From assembly GCF_019679435.2 (NCBI RefSeq), contig NZ_CP139781.1:496001-560000 (forward strand): 64,000 bases of DNA, given 5' to 3'. Each line of letters starts with the position of its first letter. Within the stretch, counting starts at the first letter, position 1. This document shows, one piece after another, positions 34,644-43,588 of this stretch. The position numbers and the translations under genes were made by a program. Source of the stretch: Actomonas aquatica. Lineage in GTDB: Bacteria; Verrucomicrobiota; Verrucomicrobiia; Opitutales; Opitutaceae. The notes under the pieces were generated by a model. That model saw only the letters and a list, made by a program, of their open reading frames with translations, searched no databases and was not told where the DNA came from.

Positions 34644-37088
34644 TTACCACGGAAGCTCATCCAGCTCGGTGGCGTATTCTGCCGGGGTGAGGTCGGTGAA
34701 GTCGACGCGGCGGTAGGTGCGCACGCGGGGGGTCTGTGGCGGGTAGCGGCCTTCAGCGAGAATGTTATTAAAACCCCAGAAGCGGCCGGGGGCGTTGTAG
34801 TAACGAATGCTCCAGGGTTCATCGGCTACCCGGCTTTCGAAGAGGGCGACCATGGAGCCGCGAATGGCGAGGTCGCCGTCCCAATACTCGAGCAGGCGGG
34901 GGAAGTTGTGGGCGCCACCGCTGTTTTGGCTGTTGTTGTTTTTGTTGGAAGGGACGATGCCCGCGAGGAAAGCGGCAGCTATCTCAGTATCGCTGCCTTC
35001 AAGCTTGGTGCTCCGGGAGGAGGCCCACGAGCCCGGAGAGGCATCGGTCGGGTAGTTGCCGGGACGAATACTGCTGTCGTATCCCTCGCGCATATTGTTG
35101 GAGCTGGGGGAAGAGACCGCCCAGTAGGAGGAGTGGCGACTGTTCAGGTGGCGGGTGGCACTCATGGCGTCGTTCCAGCCGCCCACTTGAATGCCGCTGC
35201 TGTTGAACACGGGCTGGGAGAGCACGGTAATGGCGTCGGCGGCGAGGGCAGTGGGCACCTCGTTTACATCCTCCGGGAAGCGGGAACTGTTGGTGAGACT
35301 GGAGGCGTTGGTATTGATGTTGCCGTCGGCGTTGTAGTGGCCGAGCACATACATCGCATCGTTGGTGGCGATGGTCAGTCCTTCGGTGGCGGAGCCGGTG
35401 GCAGTGCTGGCGACGCGGCCGCGGCCGTTGATCAGACGCACGCCGGAATCCCGCCGGGTTTCGGCATCCACTGACTCAATGTAAACGAGCCCATTCCAAT
35501 CGGAGCTGCTGTAATTCACCATGTTGTAGGCCGCGGTGTTGGTTACCGAAGAGGGGGACGAGGCGCGGTAGGCAGAATCGGTGGAGGAGTTGTCGTAATC
35601 GTAGATGAGGCTGGAGGAGGAGCCGTTCACGGTCCAGTCGACCGCGCGCTTGAGCGCGTTCATGTCGACCTCGATGATGTCGAGCGTCTTGGGGTCGTAA
35701 GCGTTGCTCCAGCTCCGGTTGGCGTTGGGGTTGAAATTGGTGAATCGTCGCAGGTCAGTCATCTGGTTGGATTTGACCTGGATGATCGGGCGGGCGCCGG
35801 GAGTGGGGTGCACGGATCCGGCGGTGCCGACGGTGGAGCCAGGTAGGATGACGGCGGTGCCATCGGCGCGGAAGGCACGGTATTCTCCGGCGGGGATGGA
35901 CACATCGGCGCCGGTCGGGGATTTGCCGGTGCGGGTGGTGCTGCTGGGATTGACGGTGATGTAGAGGCCGGCTTTGCGGGCGAATTTCTGGGCTTCGACT
36001 TGGGCGTTGTAGCCGGCATCGCCGGAGGCCAATGGTCGCTCGATCATGGCCCGGCCGGTGTTCTGGGATTGGTCCACACCATCGGCGGGTGTCGGGTCCT
36101 CGACGTAGTCGCCGAAAGCCACGGGTTTGTAGGACTCCACGCCATGCACGGAGGTTTGCAGGTATCCGTTGTAGGTGTTGGAGGAATGGACGCGGAACTC
36201 GGAACGCGTCTCGGTCGTTTCGGCGGCTTCGCCCATCTTGTGGTCGTGCCAGAAGGAGTTACCCTGACCGCGCAGGTTGATCAGGCTGCCAGCCTTGTTG
36301 GTAAAGCGAATAGCCTCCTGCGTTTCTCCTTCGATGGATCCGTCGCCCATGATCGGGGCGGTGCGATAGCCCCAGTAGACGCCTCCGGCTACGGTCACTG
36401 GGCCGCGGAAATCAAGGGAAGAGCCGTTGTTGGCCTGGCCGACCACCCACAGGTCGCCGTTGGTGTGCACGGGACCGAAGATCGTCATGTCGGCGCCGGG
36501 CGCGATCTCCAGATCCATGTTAAAAAACAGGGCGTGGGCGAACATCGGGGCTTCGCGCATGGAGAGAGTCTGGCCGACGTAGGCGGTGATGTCGCTTACG
36601 CCCGGAGCGCGCACGGTGGCCTTGCCGAGGATGAGCACGTCGCGCCGAAAGATACGTTTACCTTTGTGCGGGTCGAATTGGTTGTTGGGGTCGGTTGGGT
36701 CGACGAAGAAGTGGGTGCCGGAGAGGTCGTTGGTGATGCTGCGCACGACACCGCCGGTGACCTCGACCGAAGAGGTGACGACGTTGCTGCCAGCAAAGAT
36801 ACTGGAGGGGGGCGGCTCCAACGGGTCGGGGCCATCGGGGTCGAGCATGGTCACCGGGAAACTGGTTTGGTTGTCCATGCGGTAACGCACCTGGGCGAAC
36901 GCGAATTCGGTGGCGGCCTCGGCGGCGTTGCGCGCCTCCAGGCGGAGGGCGTGACGTTCATTCAGTCGCCGCTCGGTCAGGGACCAGCGCAGGATGCTGG
37001 CCACCGCAATACCGAGCACGGCCGCGATCATGATCGCCATGACCATGACCGACCCCCGCTGGTTTCGATGGTATCGCCCGAAGATCAT
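34644..37088 (-). CDS. Giant PilX-like prepilin, first cassette (X1)
   Basis: An 814-residue product. Its N-terminus QRGSVMVMAIMIAAVLGIAVASIL resembles a PilX membrane segment with Gly12|Ser13 and no Glu at +5 (Met17). A charged stretch RWSLTERRLNERHALRLEARNAAEAA follows, typical of PilX, then a very long beta-rich exodomain. It shares with X2 the MFAHALFF...FGPVHTNG block and the YNADGNI and GLVYIE segments. At about four times PilX length, it may carry an adhesin-like or tip domain, but no known adhesin domain was recognised. It starts 11 bases after the W1 stop. Confidence 0.78.
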   Translation of the reverse strand: MIFGRYHRNQRGSVMVMAIMIAAVLGIAVASILRWSLTERRLNERHALRLEARNAAEAATEFAFAQVRYRMDNQTSFPVTMLDPDGPDPLEPPPSSIFAGSNVVTSSVEVTGGVVRSITNDLSGTHFFVDPTDPNNQFDPHKGKRIFRRDVLILGKATVRAPGVSDITAYVGQTLSMREAPMFAHALFFNMDLEIAPGADMTIFGPVHTNGDLWVVGQANNGSSLDFRGPVTVAGGVYWGYRTAPIMGDGSIEGETQEAIRFTNKAGSLINLRGQGNSFWHDHKMGEAAETTETRSEFRVHSSNTYNGYLQTSVHGVESYKPVAFGDYVEDPTPADGVDQSQNTGRAMIERPLASGDAGYNAQVEAQKFARKAGLYITVNPSSTTRTGKSPTGADVSIPAGEYRAFRADGTAVILPGSTVGTAGSVHPTPGARPIIQVKSNQMTDLRRFTNFNPNANRSWSNAYDPKTLDIIEVDMNALKRAVDWTVNGSSSSLIYDYDNSSTDSAYRASSPSSVTNTAAYNMVNYSSSDWNGLVYIESVDAETRRDSGVRLINGRGRVASTATGSATEGLTIATNDAMYVLGHYNADGNINTNASSLTNSSRFPEDVNEVPTALAADAITVLSQPVFNSSGIQVGGWNDAMSATRHLNSRHSSYWAVSSPSSNNMREGYDSSIRPGNYPTDASPGSWASSRSTKLEGSDTEIAAAFLAGIVPSNKNNNSQNSGGAHNFPRLLEYWDGDLAIRGSMVALFESRVADEPWSIRYYNAPGRFWGFNNILAEGRYPPQTPRVRTYRRVDFTDLTPAEYATELDELPW

Positions 37089-37099
37089 GGGGAACGGCT

Positions 37100-37852
37100 T
37101 CAGCCGCGGGGCGAAACGGTGAAGTTGTAGGTGTTGGTGGCGCGCCGCATGAGGTTGCCATCATGAAAGATCTTACCCTTCACCATGATGCTGCGGTCGC
37201 GGAAATTGTAGAAGAGCTTCCCGTCGGCGAGGCCTTGGGACAGTTCAATGACTTCGGGGTGGGTGTTGGCGGTGGTGGTCGCTGGCAGCAAATCCCAAAT
37301 GTCGCCGGAAGCCCCGTTGGTGAAATTGGTCTCAAAGCGACGGACGGGGCCTTCACTGGCTGGGTCGTCCGGGTCTGCCGGAGCCCGGTAATAACCGACG
37401 AGACGATTGATCACGTTGCTGTCGTCAGGATCCGTGAACACGAGCAGCAAAAAATCGCCCGACCTGCCGTCGTTGACCGAAGCGTCAACGGTCACGGTTT
37501 CGAAGCCCAACTGGGAATCGCCCACCTCCACCGTCGTAGTGCGAGTGGTGAAGGAGGGGAAGATCATGAAGTAGTTCGCGTAGGCCGCGTTCTCCGTCAT
37601 CTCGCTGGTAAAAGTGCGAATATCCCGGTTCACCATCAGTTTACCCATGTCGTAGTGGTAGGTGTTCAGGCTCTGCATCATGAATGAGAGCGAACCGACC
37701 GCGACCACCGAAGTGAGCGAAAGTGTAAACAGAACCTCAAAAAGGGTGAATCCGCGGCGGCTGGCCGGACGCGATGAGCGGGCGCGCGCGCGTCGTGAAA
37801 ACGGAGCGCGAAGGACGGGAGTAACTGAAGTGGACGACTCCCTCATCATCAA
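37100..37852 (-). CDS. PilW-like prepilin, first cassette (W1)
   Basis: A 250-residue prepilin with a basic, arginine-rich leader. Gly34|Phe35 in RRGFTLFEVLFTLSLTS is the peptidase site, with Glu39 at +5. It has a longer pilin body than V1, in line with PilW-type minor pilins. The start overlaps the V1 stop by 4 bases (37849-37852), so translation is coupled, and X1 begins 11 bases after its stop. Confidence 0.84.
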   Translation of the reverse strand: MMMRESSTSVTPVLRAPFSRRARARSSRPASRRGFTLFEVLFTLSLTSVVAVGSLSFMMQSLNTYHYDMGKLMVNRDIRTFTSEMTENAAYANYFMIFPSFTTRTTTVEVGDSQLGFETVTVDASVNDGRSGDFLLLVFTDPDDSNVINRLVGYYRAPADPDDPASEGPVRRFETNFTNGASGDIWDLLPATTTANTHPEVIELSQGLADGKLFYNFRDRSIMVKGKIFHDGNLMRRATNTYNFTVSPRG

Positions 37853-38478
37853 AACGTCGGAACCACCGAGCGCACGGTGGTGATGGAGTCTACGTTCGCA
37901 CGGCTAATGCCGCCGTTATTGAAACTCCATGTATAAACAATGCGGATACAACGGCTGGGCCCCACGCCGCCCGCCGTGTTGTCGAGCGAAGAAACCCATA
38001 CCCAAAGGTGCATGCGCAGGTCATCTTGGGTGGTGTCCGGCGTGTCGTTGATGTCGATCACCTTGTAGTTGTCGACGAGGCCCGCCGTCGTCGGCACCAC
38101 GCCAGGTGTGACATTGGCCGGCAGGATGGGGGCACAGGAGGAAATCTGCAGCGTGTCCATCGTGACCGAGTCGAGCTGGGTGTAGATGGTGGCATCCGCC
38201 GTGGTCACCGATCCCCGGTAAAGGGTGCCGCCGTCGTAGTAAGGGATCTCCCAAAAATCCATGTTCTTGATCTGCTCCAGATACCCCTGAATCACGGTGG
38301 TAGCTGAGTTCTGGAAGACGCTGCCCTCGGTCATACGACGGGATTGCACGAAGGCGCCCAGGGTGCCCGCAAACACCACCGACATCACGGTAACACCGAG
38401 GGCCAGTTCGATTAGCGTCGAACCGCAAGTGTTTCTCAGTAGGGACGACCCTATTTTTCTAGGCCCATTCAGTTTCAT
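37849..38478 (-). CDS. PilV-like prepilin, first cassette (V1)
   Basis: A 209-residue first gene of the operon. The prepilin site is Gly19|Ser20 in CGSTLIELALGVTVMS with Glu24 at +5, followed by a hydrophobic helix and the TVIQGYLEQIKNMDFWEI segment that parallels V2. A strong Shine-Dalgarno (aaggagg at 38491-38497 on the coding strand) precedes the ATG at 38478 by about 12 bases. It is preceded by a two-component regulator gene on the same strand, 85 bases upstream. Confidence 0.85.
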   Translation of the reverse strand: MKLNGPRKIGSSLLRNTCGSTLIELALGVTVMSVVFAGTLGAFVQSRRMTEGSVFQNSATTVIQGYLEQIKNMDFWEIPYYDGGTLYRGSVTTADATIYTQLDSVTMDTLQISSCAPILPANVTPGVVPTTAGLVDNYKVIDINDTPDTTQDDLRMHLWVWVSSLDNTAGGVGPSRCIRIVYTWSFNNGGISRANVDSITTVRSVVPTF

Positions 38479-38566
38479 TGGCTAGGGGATCCTCCTTAGT
38501 TTTCGTCGGAAACAAAGCAAAACTTATTGCGTGCTTAGACGCCGGTGGGAGGGGTAGTTCTACCTA
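38479..38566 (-). promoter_or_regulatory. Leader of the prepilin operon with an inverted repeat
   Basis: The gap between the regulator stop and the V1 start holds a strong Shine-Dalgarno (38491-38497) and, at 38553-38564, ggtagttctacc, whose ggtag/ctacc halves are an inverted repeat with a 2-base spacer. On the coding strand taccct-type sequence (tacccct) follows. It is a plausible site for the adjacent NarL/DevR-type regulator, by position only. Confidence 0.4.
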
Positions 38567-39244
38567 GGTGCGGGACGCGGCTTGGGCCTGCGCATAGAGG
38601 GCAGCGGCCTGGGTGCGACGGGTCACGTGAAGCTTTTCGAAGACGGTGCTGAGATAGTTTTTTACAGTTTTTTCAGCGAGCCCCATCTCCATCGCGACCT
38701 CCTTGTTGGTCTTGCCTTCCGCGATGAGTCCGAGCACCCGGGATTCCTGCGCGGAGAGGCTGTCGACCAGAGTGCGGGTTGAGGGGGTGTTGGATCGCAT
38801 GAGCGACAGCACGCGGGCAGTGATGGCCGGATCGAGGATCGATTTGCCGGCAGCAATCGAACGAATCGCATCGATCAATGCGGTGCCGTTGATTTCCTTG
38901 AGCAAGTAACCGTGGGCGCCGGCACGGATGGCGTTGTCGACCATTTCCTCGTCCTCGACCGAGGTGAGGATGAGCACGCGCGTTTCGGTATTCGACTGAC
39001 AAATACGGCGGCAGGCGTCGAACCCCGTGCCATCGGGCAGGCGGATGTCCAAAATGACGACATCGGGACGGTATTGCGCCACCGCGGCCAAGCCCGAAGC
39101 CACGTCGCGACCTTCGCCGAGAACCTCGATCAGCGCGGAGGCGCCCAACAACGCGGAAAGTCCGGCGCGAACGACCTCGCTGTCATCAACGATAACGACG
39201 GAAACAGGGCGCGGCGCGGAGGACGTGGGGGAGTCGGAATTCAT
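38564..39244 (-). CDS. NarL/DevR-type two-component response regulator
   Basis: A 226-residue product with a receiver (15-130; acidic Asp20-Asp21, phospho-acceptor Asp66 in VVILDIRLP, Lys in LLKEI) and a C-terminal LuxR/NarL helix-turn-helix (160-226; LSAQESRVLGLIAEGKTNKEV, EKTVKNYLSTVFEKL). The HTH region resembles the DevR/DosR subgroup. The start overlaps the upstream kinase by 4 bases, so it is the cognate partner. It lies 85 bases upstream of the prepilin operon on the same strand and is the best candidate for its regulator. Confidence 0.92.
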   Translation of the reverse strand: MNSDSPTSSAPRPVSVVIVDDSEVVRAGLSALLGASALIEVLGEGRDVASGLAAVAQYRPDVVILDIRLPDGTGFDACRRICQSNTETRVLILTSVEDEEMVDNAIRAGAHGYLLKEINGTALIDAIRSIAAGKSILDPAITARVLSLMRSNTPSTRTLVDSLSAQESRVLGLIAEGKTNKEVAMEMGLAEKTVKNYLSTVFEKLHVTRRTQAAALYAQAQAASRT

Positions 39245-40479
39245 GATGCGTTAACGGTGGGCCAGGAGACGCGAATGGCGGTGCCGCCGCCGAGCGAGCT
39301 CACCATTTCGAATGAACCGCCGGCGCGTTCGGCGCGAGCCTGCATGTTGGCGAGGCCGTGGCCGCGGGGTGAATTCTGCTGGTTGAGGTCGAAGCCGATT
39401 CCGTCGTCACGCAGCGACAATTCGGCGCCGGTATCGACTGCGTTCAGCGCGAGCCAGAGTTTTTGCGCGCCTCCGTGCCGGAGCGCGTTGCTGACTGCTT
39501 CCCGCACGATCTGAGTGGTTTCGGTGAGTTGGTCGTCGGAGAGAGCGGTGGAGACGCGTTCGTCGATCTGGCATTCCAGTTCGAGCGGACGACCAGCACG
39601 CAGCTCCTCCACGATTTCGGTGAGGGCCTGGTGCAGGCTTTCGCGGCGCACTTGGCGAGGTGATAGGCCGGCGATGTAGGAGCGAATGTCGGCGATGGTG
39701 CGGTTGATGAGTTCCAAGGCGCTCTGCAGGCGGGTGCCGGCTTGGGCGGAATCGGTCGTGGAGAGTTGTTGTGCGGCCTGCAGCGTGAGACCAGCGGCGT
39801 AGAGGGACTGGATCACGCCATCGTGCAGATCGCGGCCGATGCGGATTTTTTCCTCGAGGGCCCGATTGAGCAGTTGCAGGCGGTGGCGGGCGTCGGCCTC
39901 CGCGCGGATGCGTTCGTCGCGCTCCTGGTCGAGCTCGGCTTGTTGGCGCAGGGAAGTGCGGGCGAGTAGGGACAGGCTGCGCATATCGCGTTCGCGAGCG
40001 GCGAAGGGGGAGCGCGTTTCGCGATCGCGCAGCGGGCGCATGCCAACGGTCACGACCAGGGCCGCCATGATCAGGAGTGCAAACACGCCCAATGCCAGCA
40101 CGACGCGCTGCAAGAGGCGGTGGATGCGAGTGCCGGCGGGCGCGGGATGGGCCGCCACGAGCCAGCGTTCGCCGGGTAGCTCCTGGAAAAATTGAAACGG
40201 ACCCAACTCGTCGTCCGCGGCGGGCGGCGGGCGATCGAGCACGCTCAAACTGGTGCCGGTCACCTGCGAGAGGCGCGTCAGGCGGGCCTCGTCCCACGTG
40301 GCGTCGACGCCGCCGGTGAGCGTGATCCCAGCCTGCAATTGCTCGGCGAGATCCGCCTTGGCGGAGCGCAGGATGTGCACCTCCTGCTGGCGCAGCCAGG
40401 CCTGGGCACCGAGCGTGACCGTGATCAACACCAGCAGGACAACGACCGAGAAGGTGAGCAGGCGGGTGAGGGGAGACAT
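39241..40479 (-). CDS. NarL-family sensor histidine kinase
   Basis: A 412-residue membrane kinase with a first membrane helix at about 8-27, a periplasmic sensor of about 100 residues, and a second helix near 135-160. A coiled-coil linker is followed by a HisKA_3 domain with IGRDLHDGVIQSLYAAG (the DHD motif) and a HATPase with REAVSNALRHGGAQ, DDGIGF and GHGLANMQARAE. No HAMP domain is evident. The stop overlaps the regulator start by 4 bases. It is divergent from metG. The stimulus is unknown. Confidence 0.9.
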   Translation of the reverse strand: MSPLTRLLTFSVVVLLVLITVTLGAQAWLRQQEVHILRSAKADLAEQLQAGITLTGGVDATWDEARLTRLSQVTGTSLSVLDRPPPAADDELGPFQFFQELPGERWLVAAHPAPAGTRIHRLLQRVVLALGVFALLIMAALVVTVGMRPLRDRETRSPFAARERDMRSLSLLARTSLRQQAELDQERDERIRAEADARHRLQLLNRALEEKIRIGRDLHDGVIQSLYAAGLTLQAAQQLSTTDSAQAGTRLQSALELINRTIADIRSYIAGLSPRQVRRESLHQALTEIVEELRAGRPLELECQIDERVSTALSDDQLTETTQIVREAVSNALRHGGAQKLWLALNAVDTGAELSLRDDGIGFDLNQQNSPRGHGLANMQARAERAGGSFEMVSSLGGGTAIRVSWPTVNAS

Positions 40480-40609
40480 GGCGGAGAATCGCGGGGGCGC
40501 AGTTGCAAACGGTTGCCGATCAACCGTCCTATGAGCTGCCAGCCGAATCCGGACTCGTCAAAACCTTCGACAAGCGGGCCCCGGAGGCTTTGGTTGGCTG
40601 ACTCTCCTC

Positions 40610-42136
40610 ATGAAGACCTTCTACATCTCAACCGCGATCGACTACGTGAACGGTTCGCCGCACTTGGGCCATGCCTACGAAAAGGTGCTGACGGACGTTA
40701 TTGCCCGATTCCGCCGTATGATGGGAGACGACGTCTATTTCCTCACCGGCACCGACGAGCACGGTCAGAAGATCCAGCAAAGCGCCCGCGCCAAGGGCAT
40801 CGAACCGCAGGCCTTCGTCGACTCGATCGCGCCGCAGTTTGAGGAGATGTGTGCGAAGCTTGAGATCTCCAACGACGACTTCATCCGCACCACCCAGGAC
40901 CGCCACAAGCAGGTCGTCTGCGAGCTGCTGCAAAAGCTCTACGACAAGGGCGAGATCTACAAAGCCGAATACAAGGGTTACTACTCGACGCGCCAGGAGC
41001 AGTTCCTGCAGGAGAAGGACCGCAACGAAGACGGCACCTGGCCGGAAATCTTCGGCGAGGTCTCCGAGATCACCGAGTCCAACTACTTCTTCAAGCTGAG
41101 TGCCTACCAGCAGTGGTTGATCGATCACATCAAGTCGCACCCGGATTTCATCTTCCCGCGCTACCGCGCCAAGCAGGTGCTCGAATTCCTCTCGGAGCCG
41201 CTCAACGACCTCTGCATCTCGCGCCCGAAGGACCGTCTCGAGTGGGGCATCCCGCTGCCCTTCGATCCGGAGTTTGTGACTTACGTCTGGTTCGACGCGC
41301 TCACCAATTACTACTCGGCCGTGGCCGACAAACCCGGCATCTGGCCGGCCACCTTCCACGTGATCGGCAAGGACATCCTCGTCCCGCCGCATGCCGTGTA
41401 TTGGCCGATCATGCTGCAGGCGTCGGGCATCGAGCTCCCGCAGTCGATCCTCGCCCACGGCTGGTGGTCGATCAACGGCTCCAAGATGTCCAAGAGCACC
41501 GGCAACTTCGTCGAGCCGATCGAGTTTGTGGACAATTACGGCGTCGACGCGCTGCGCTATTTCCTCATCCGCGAGATGAGCGTCGGCCAGGACAGCGACT
41601 TTTCCCTCGATCAGTTCCTCGTGCGCTACAACAGCGAGCTCGCCAACAACCTCGGCAACCTCGTCAACCGCACGTTGAACATGACCAACCGTTTCGCCGA
41701 CGCCACCATTCCGGCCGTCGCCGACGAGGGGGAGCCCGAAGCTGCGCTGCGTGCCCTCTGGCCGAAGACCCGCGACGAGGTCATCGGGTTGTTCGAAGAG
41801 TTCCAGTTCAACATGGGCCTCGAGCGCGCCTTCGCCTTCATCACCGCGACCAACGCCTACATCGAGCAGCGCGCGCCGTGGAAACTCGGCAAGTCCGAGG
41901 ACCCCGTCGACCAAGCCCTGCTGCGCACCGCCCTCGCCACCATGGCCGAGGCGCTTCGTCTGGGCGCGTCGCTCCTGCTGGCGGTCATCCCCGGCTCGGT
42001 GGCCAAGATCCATGGCGTGCTCGGCTACTCCGCCGAGGGCGACTGGAAGAGCCAACTTGAGTGGGATCACCGCCTCACCGGCAACGCGGTCGAGAAGACC
42101 TGCATCCTGTTCCCGCGGCCCGAGAAGAAAAGCTGA
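40610..42136 (+). CDS. metG: Methionyl-tRNA synthetase
   Basis: A 508-residue class I synthetase. HLGH at 18-21 is the HIGH signature and KMSKS at 292-296 closes the catalytic loop. The connective peptide (GYYSTRQEQFLQEKDR to ESNYFFKLS) lacks the Cys pairs of zinc-knuckle forms, so this is a no-knuckle type. No C-terminal EMAP/tRNA-binding domain is present, which fits the length. It starts 130 bases from the divergent sensor kinase. Confidence 0.96.
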   Translation: MKTFYISTAIDYVNGSPHLGHAYEKVLTDVIARFRRMMGDDVYFLTGTDEHGQKIQQSARAKGIEPQAFVDSIAPQFEEMCAKLEISNDDFIRTTQDRHKQVVCELLQKLYDKGEIYKAEYKGYYSTRQEQFLQEKDRNEDGTWPEIFGEVSEITESNYFFKLSAYQQWLIDHIKSHPDFIFPRYRAKQVLEFLSEPLNDLCISRPKDRLEWGIPLPFDPEFVTYVWFDALTNYYSAVADKPGIWPATFHVIGKDILVPPHAVYWPIMLQASGIELPQSILAHGWWSINGSKMSKSTGNFVEPIEFVDNYGVDALRYFLIREMSVGQDSDFSLDQFLVRYNSELANNLGNLVNRTLNMTNRFADATIPAVADEGEPEAALRALWPKTRDEVIGLFEEFQFNMGLERAFAFITATNAYIEQRAPWKLGKSEDPVDQALLRTALATMAEALRLGASLLLAVIPGSVAKIHGVLGYSAEGDWKSQLEWDHRLTGNAVEKTCILFPRPEKKS

Positions 42137-42166
42137 GCCTTTCGGCGTGTCTGCCGCGACCGTGCG

Positions 42167-43588
42167 ATGAAAGTCCTGCCGCTCCAGCCTGCTGATCACG
42201 CATCACCGGAAGCGCTGCAGGCTTTCCTCGCGCAATGCCAAGCCGCCGCGCAGCGCGACGGCCGTGAACGGCTCGTGAGCATCGGCATTACTGTCGATGC
42301 GCTCGATCCGCTCGCGGTGCTCGAAGCGATCTACGAACCGGGGCACCCGCACTTTTACGCCGAGCATCCTTCCAACGCCACGGCCATCGCCGGCGCCGAG
42401 ATCGCCGCCCACTTCACGGCCGAGGGGGCCGACCGCTTCGCGCAGCTGCAGCGTTGGACCGACGACCTCTTCGACCGCACCATCGCGGTGGGTCCGGTCG
42501 ACGCGCCGTTTGGCGGTCCGCACGTGTTTGTCGCGGCGGCCTTTGGCGACCAAGCCGAAGCGGGCGAACCGTTCCCGTCACTCACCGCCTTCGTGCCGCG
42601 TTGGCAGGTTGCACGGGCCGGCGCCGTCACCACCGCGGTGGCCAATGTGCCGGTCGCGCCCGATGCCGATCTCGCGGCCCTGAGCGAACGCGTCTGGCGT
42701 GCCCATGCGCGCTTCGGGGCGTTCAGTATCGCTGGCGCCGATGCCGCTGCGCCGCGCGAACCGCGGCACTGGACCCGTTGCGAATCGACCGATTATCGCA
42801 GTGCCGTTTCCGCCGCGGTGGAACGAATCAACGCGGGCGAATTTCAAAAGATCGTGTTGGCGCGCGCGCTCGATTTGCAGGCCGACACCGCGCTGCATCC
42901 GCTGCAGGTGCTCGACAGCCTGCGCCAGCGTTTCCCGGACTGCTTTGCGTTCTCGGTCGCCAACGGCAAGGGCCAGAGCTTCATCGGCGCGAGTCCGGAG
43001 CGGCTCGGTCGCGTAAGCCAGGGCGTGCTCGAAGCCGATGTATTGGCGGGAACCATACGCCGCGGTCGTGGCGCCATGGACGATGCGGCGGCCGGGGCCA
43101 GTCTGATGGCCAGCGAGAAGGACCGGCACGAACATCAGGTCGTGCTCGATTCGGTGAAACGCCGACTCGAGACGCTGGGCCTCGCCGTCGAACACGCGAC
43201 GGAGCCGGTGCTGCGCAAGCTCGCCAACGTGCAGCACCTGCACACGCCCGTGCGGGCGCGCCTCCCGGAAGGTGTGCGCCTGCTCGACGCGGTTGCGCAA
43301 CTGCATCCCACGCCGGCCGTCGGCGGCTCACCACGCGAAGCGGCGGTGGCGGCGATTCGCGATCTGGAAGGCTTTCCGCGCGGCCTGTATGCGGGCGCGA
43401 TCGGTTGGATGAATGCCAAGGGCGGCGGTGAGTTCCTGGTCGGCATCCGCTCGGCCCTCGTGGAGGGCGACCGGGCGCGGCTGTATTCCGGCGCGGGCAT
43501 CGTGGCCGGATCGGAGCCGGACAAGGAGTTTGCCGAAACCGAATTGAAAGCCCAAGCCTTGCTCAACGCCCTGCAGCCGCCGCAATGA
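42167..43588 (+). CDS. menF: Isochorismate synthase (menaquinone pathway)
   Basis: A 473-residue enzyme converting chorismate to isochorismate, the entry step of menaquinone synthesis. The chorismate-binding C-terminal half (about 180-470) has FQKIVLARALDL, IGASPERLGRV, VLAGTIRRGRG, ASEKDRHEHQVV, HLHTPVRARL, LHPTPAVGG and GAGIVAGSEPDKEFAET. The N-terminal 180 residues are less conserved, as usual. It overlaps menD by 4 bases. A MenF role rather than siderophore EntC is inferred from menD. Confidence 0.93.
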   Translation: MKVLPLQPADHASPEALQAFLAQCQAAAQRDGRERLVSIGITVDALDPLAVLEAIYEPGHPHFYAEHPSNATAIAGAEIAAHFTAEGADRFAQLQRWTDDLFDRTIAVGPVDAPFGGPHVFVAAAFGDQAEAGEPFPSLTAFVPRWQVARAGAVTTAVANVPVAPDADLAALSERVWRAHARFGAFSIAGADAAAPREPRHWTRCESTDYRSAVSAAVERINAGEFQKIVLARALDLQADTALHPLQVLDSLRQRFPDCFAFSVANGKGQSFIGASPERLGRVSQGVLEADVLAGTIRRGRGAMDDAAAGASLMASEKDRHEHQVVLDSVKRRLETLGLAVEHATEPVLRKLANVQHLHTPVRARLPEGVRLLDAVAQLHPTPAVGGSPREAAVAAIRDLEGFPRGLYAGAIGWMNAKGGGEFLVGIRSALVEGDRARLYSGAGIVAGSEPDKEFAETELKAQALLNALQPPQ

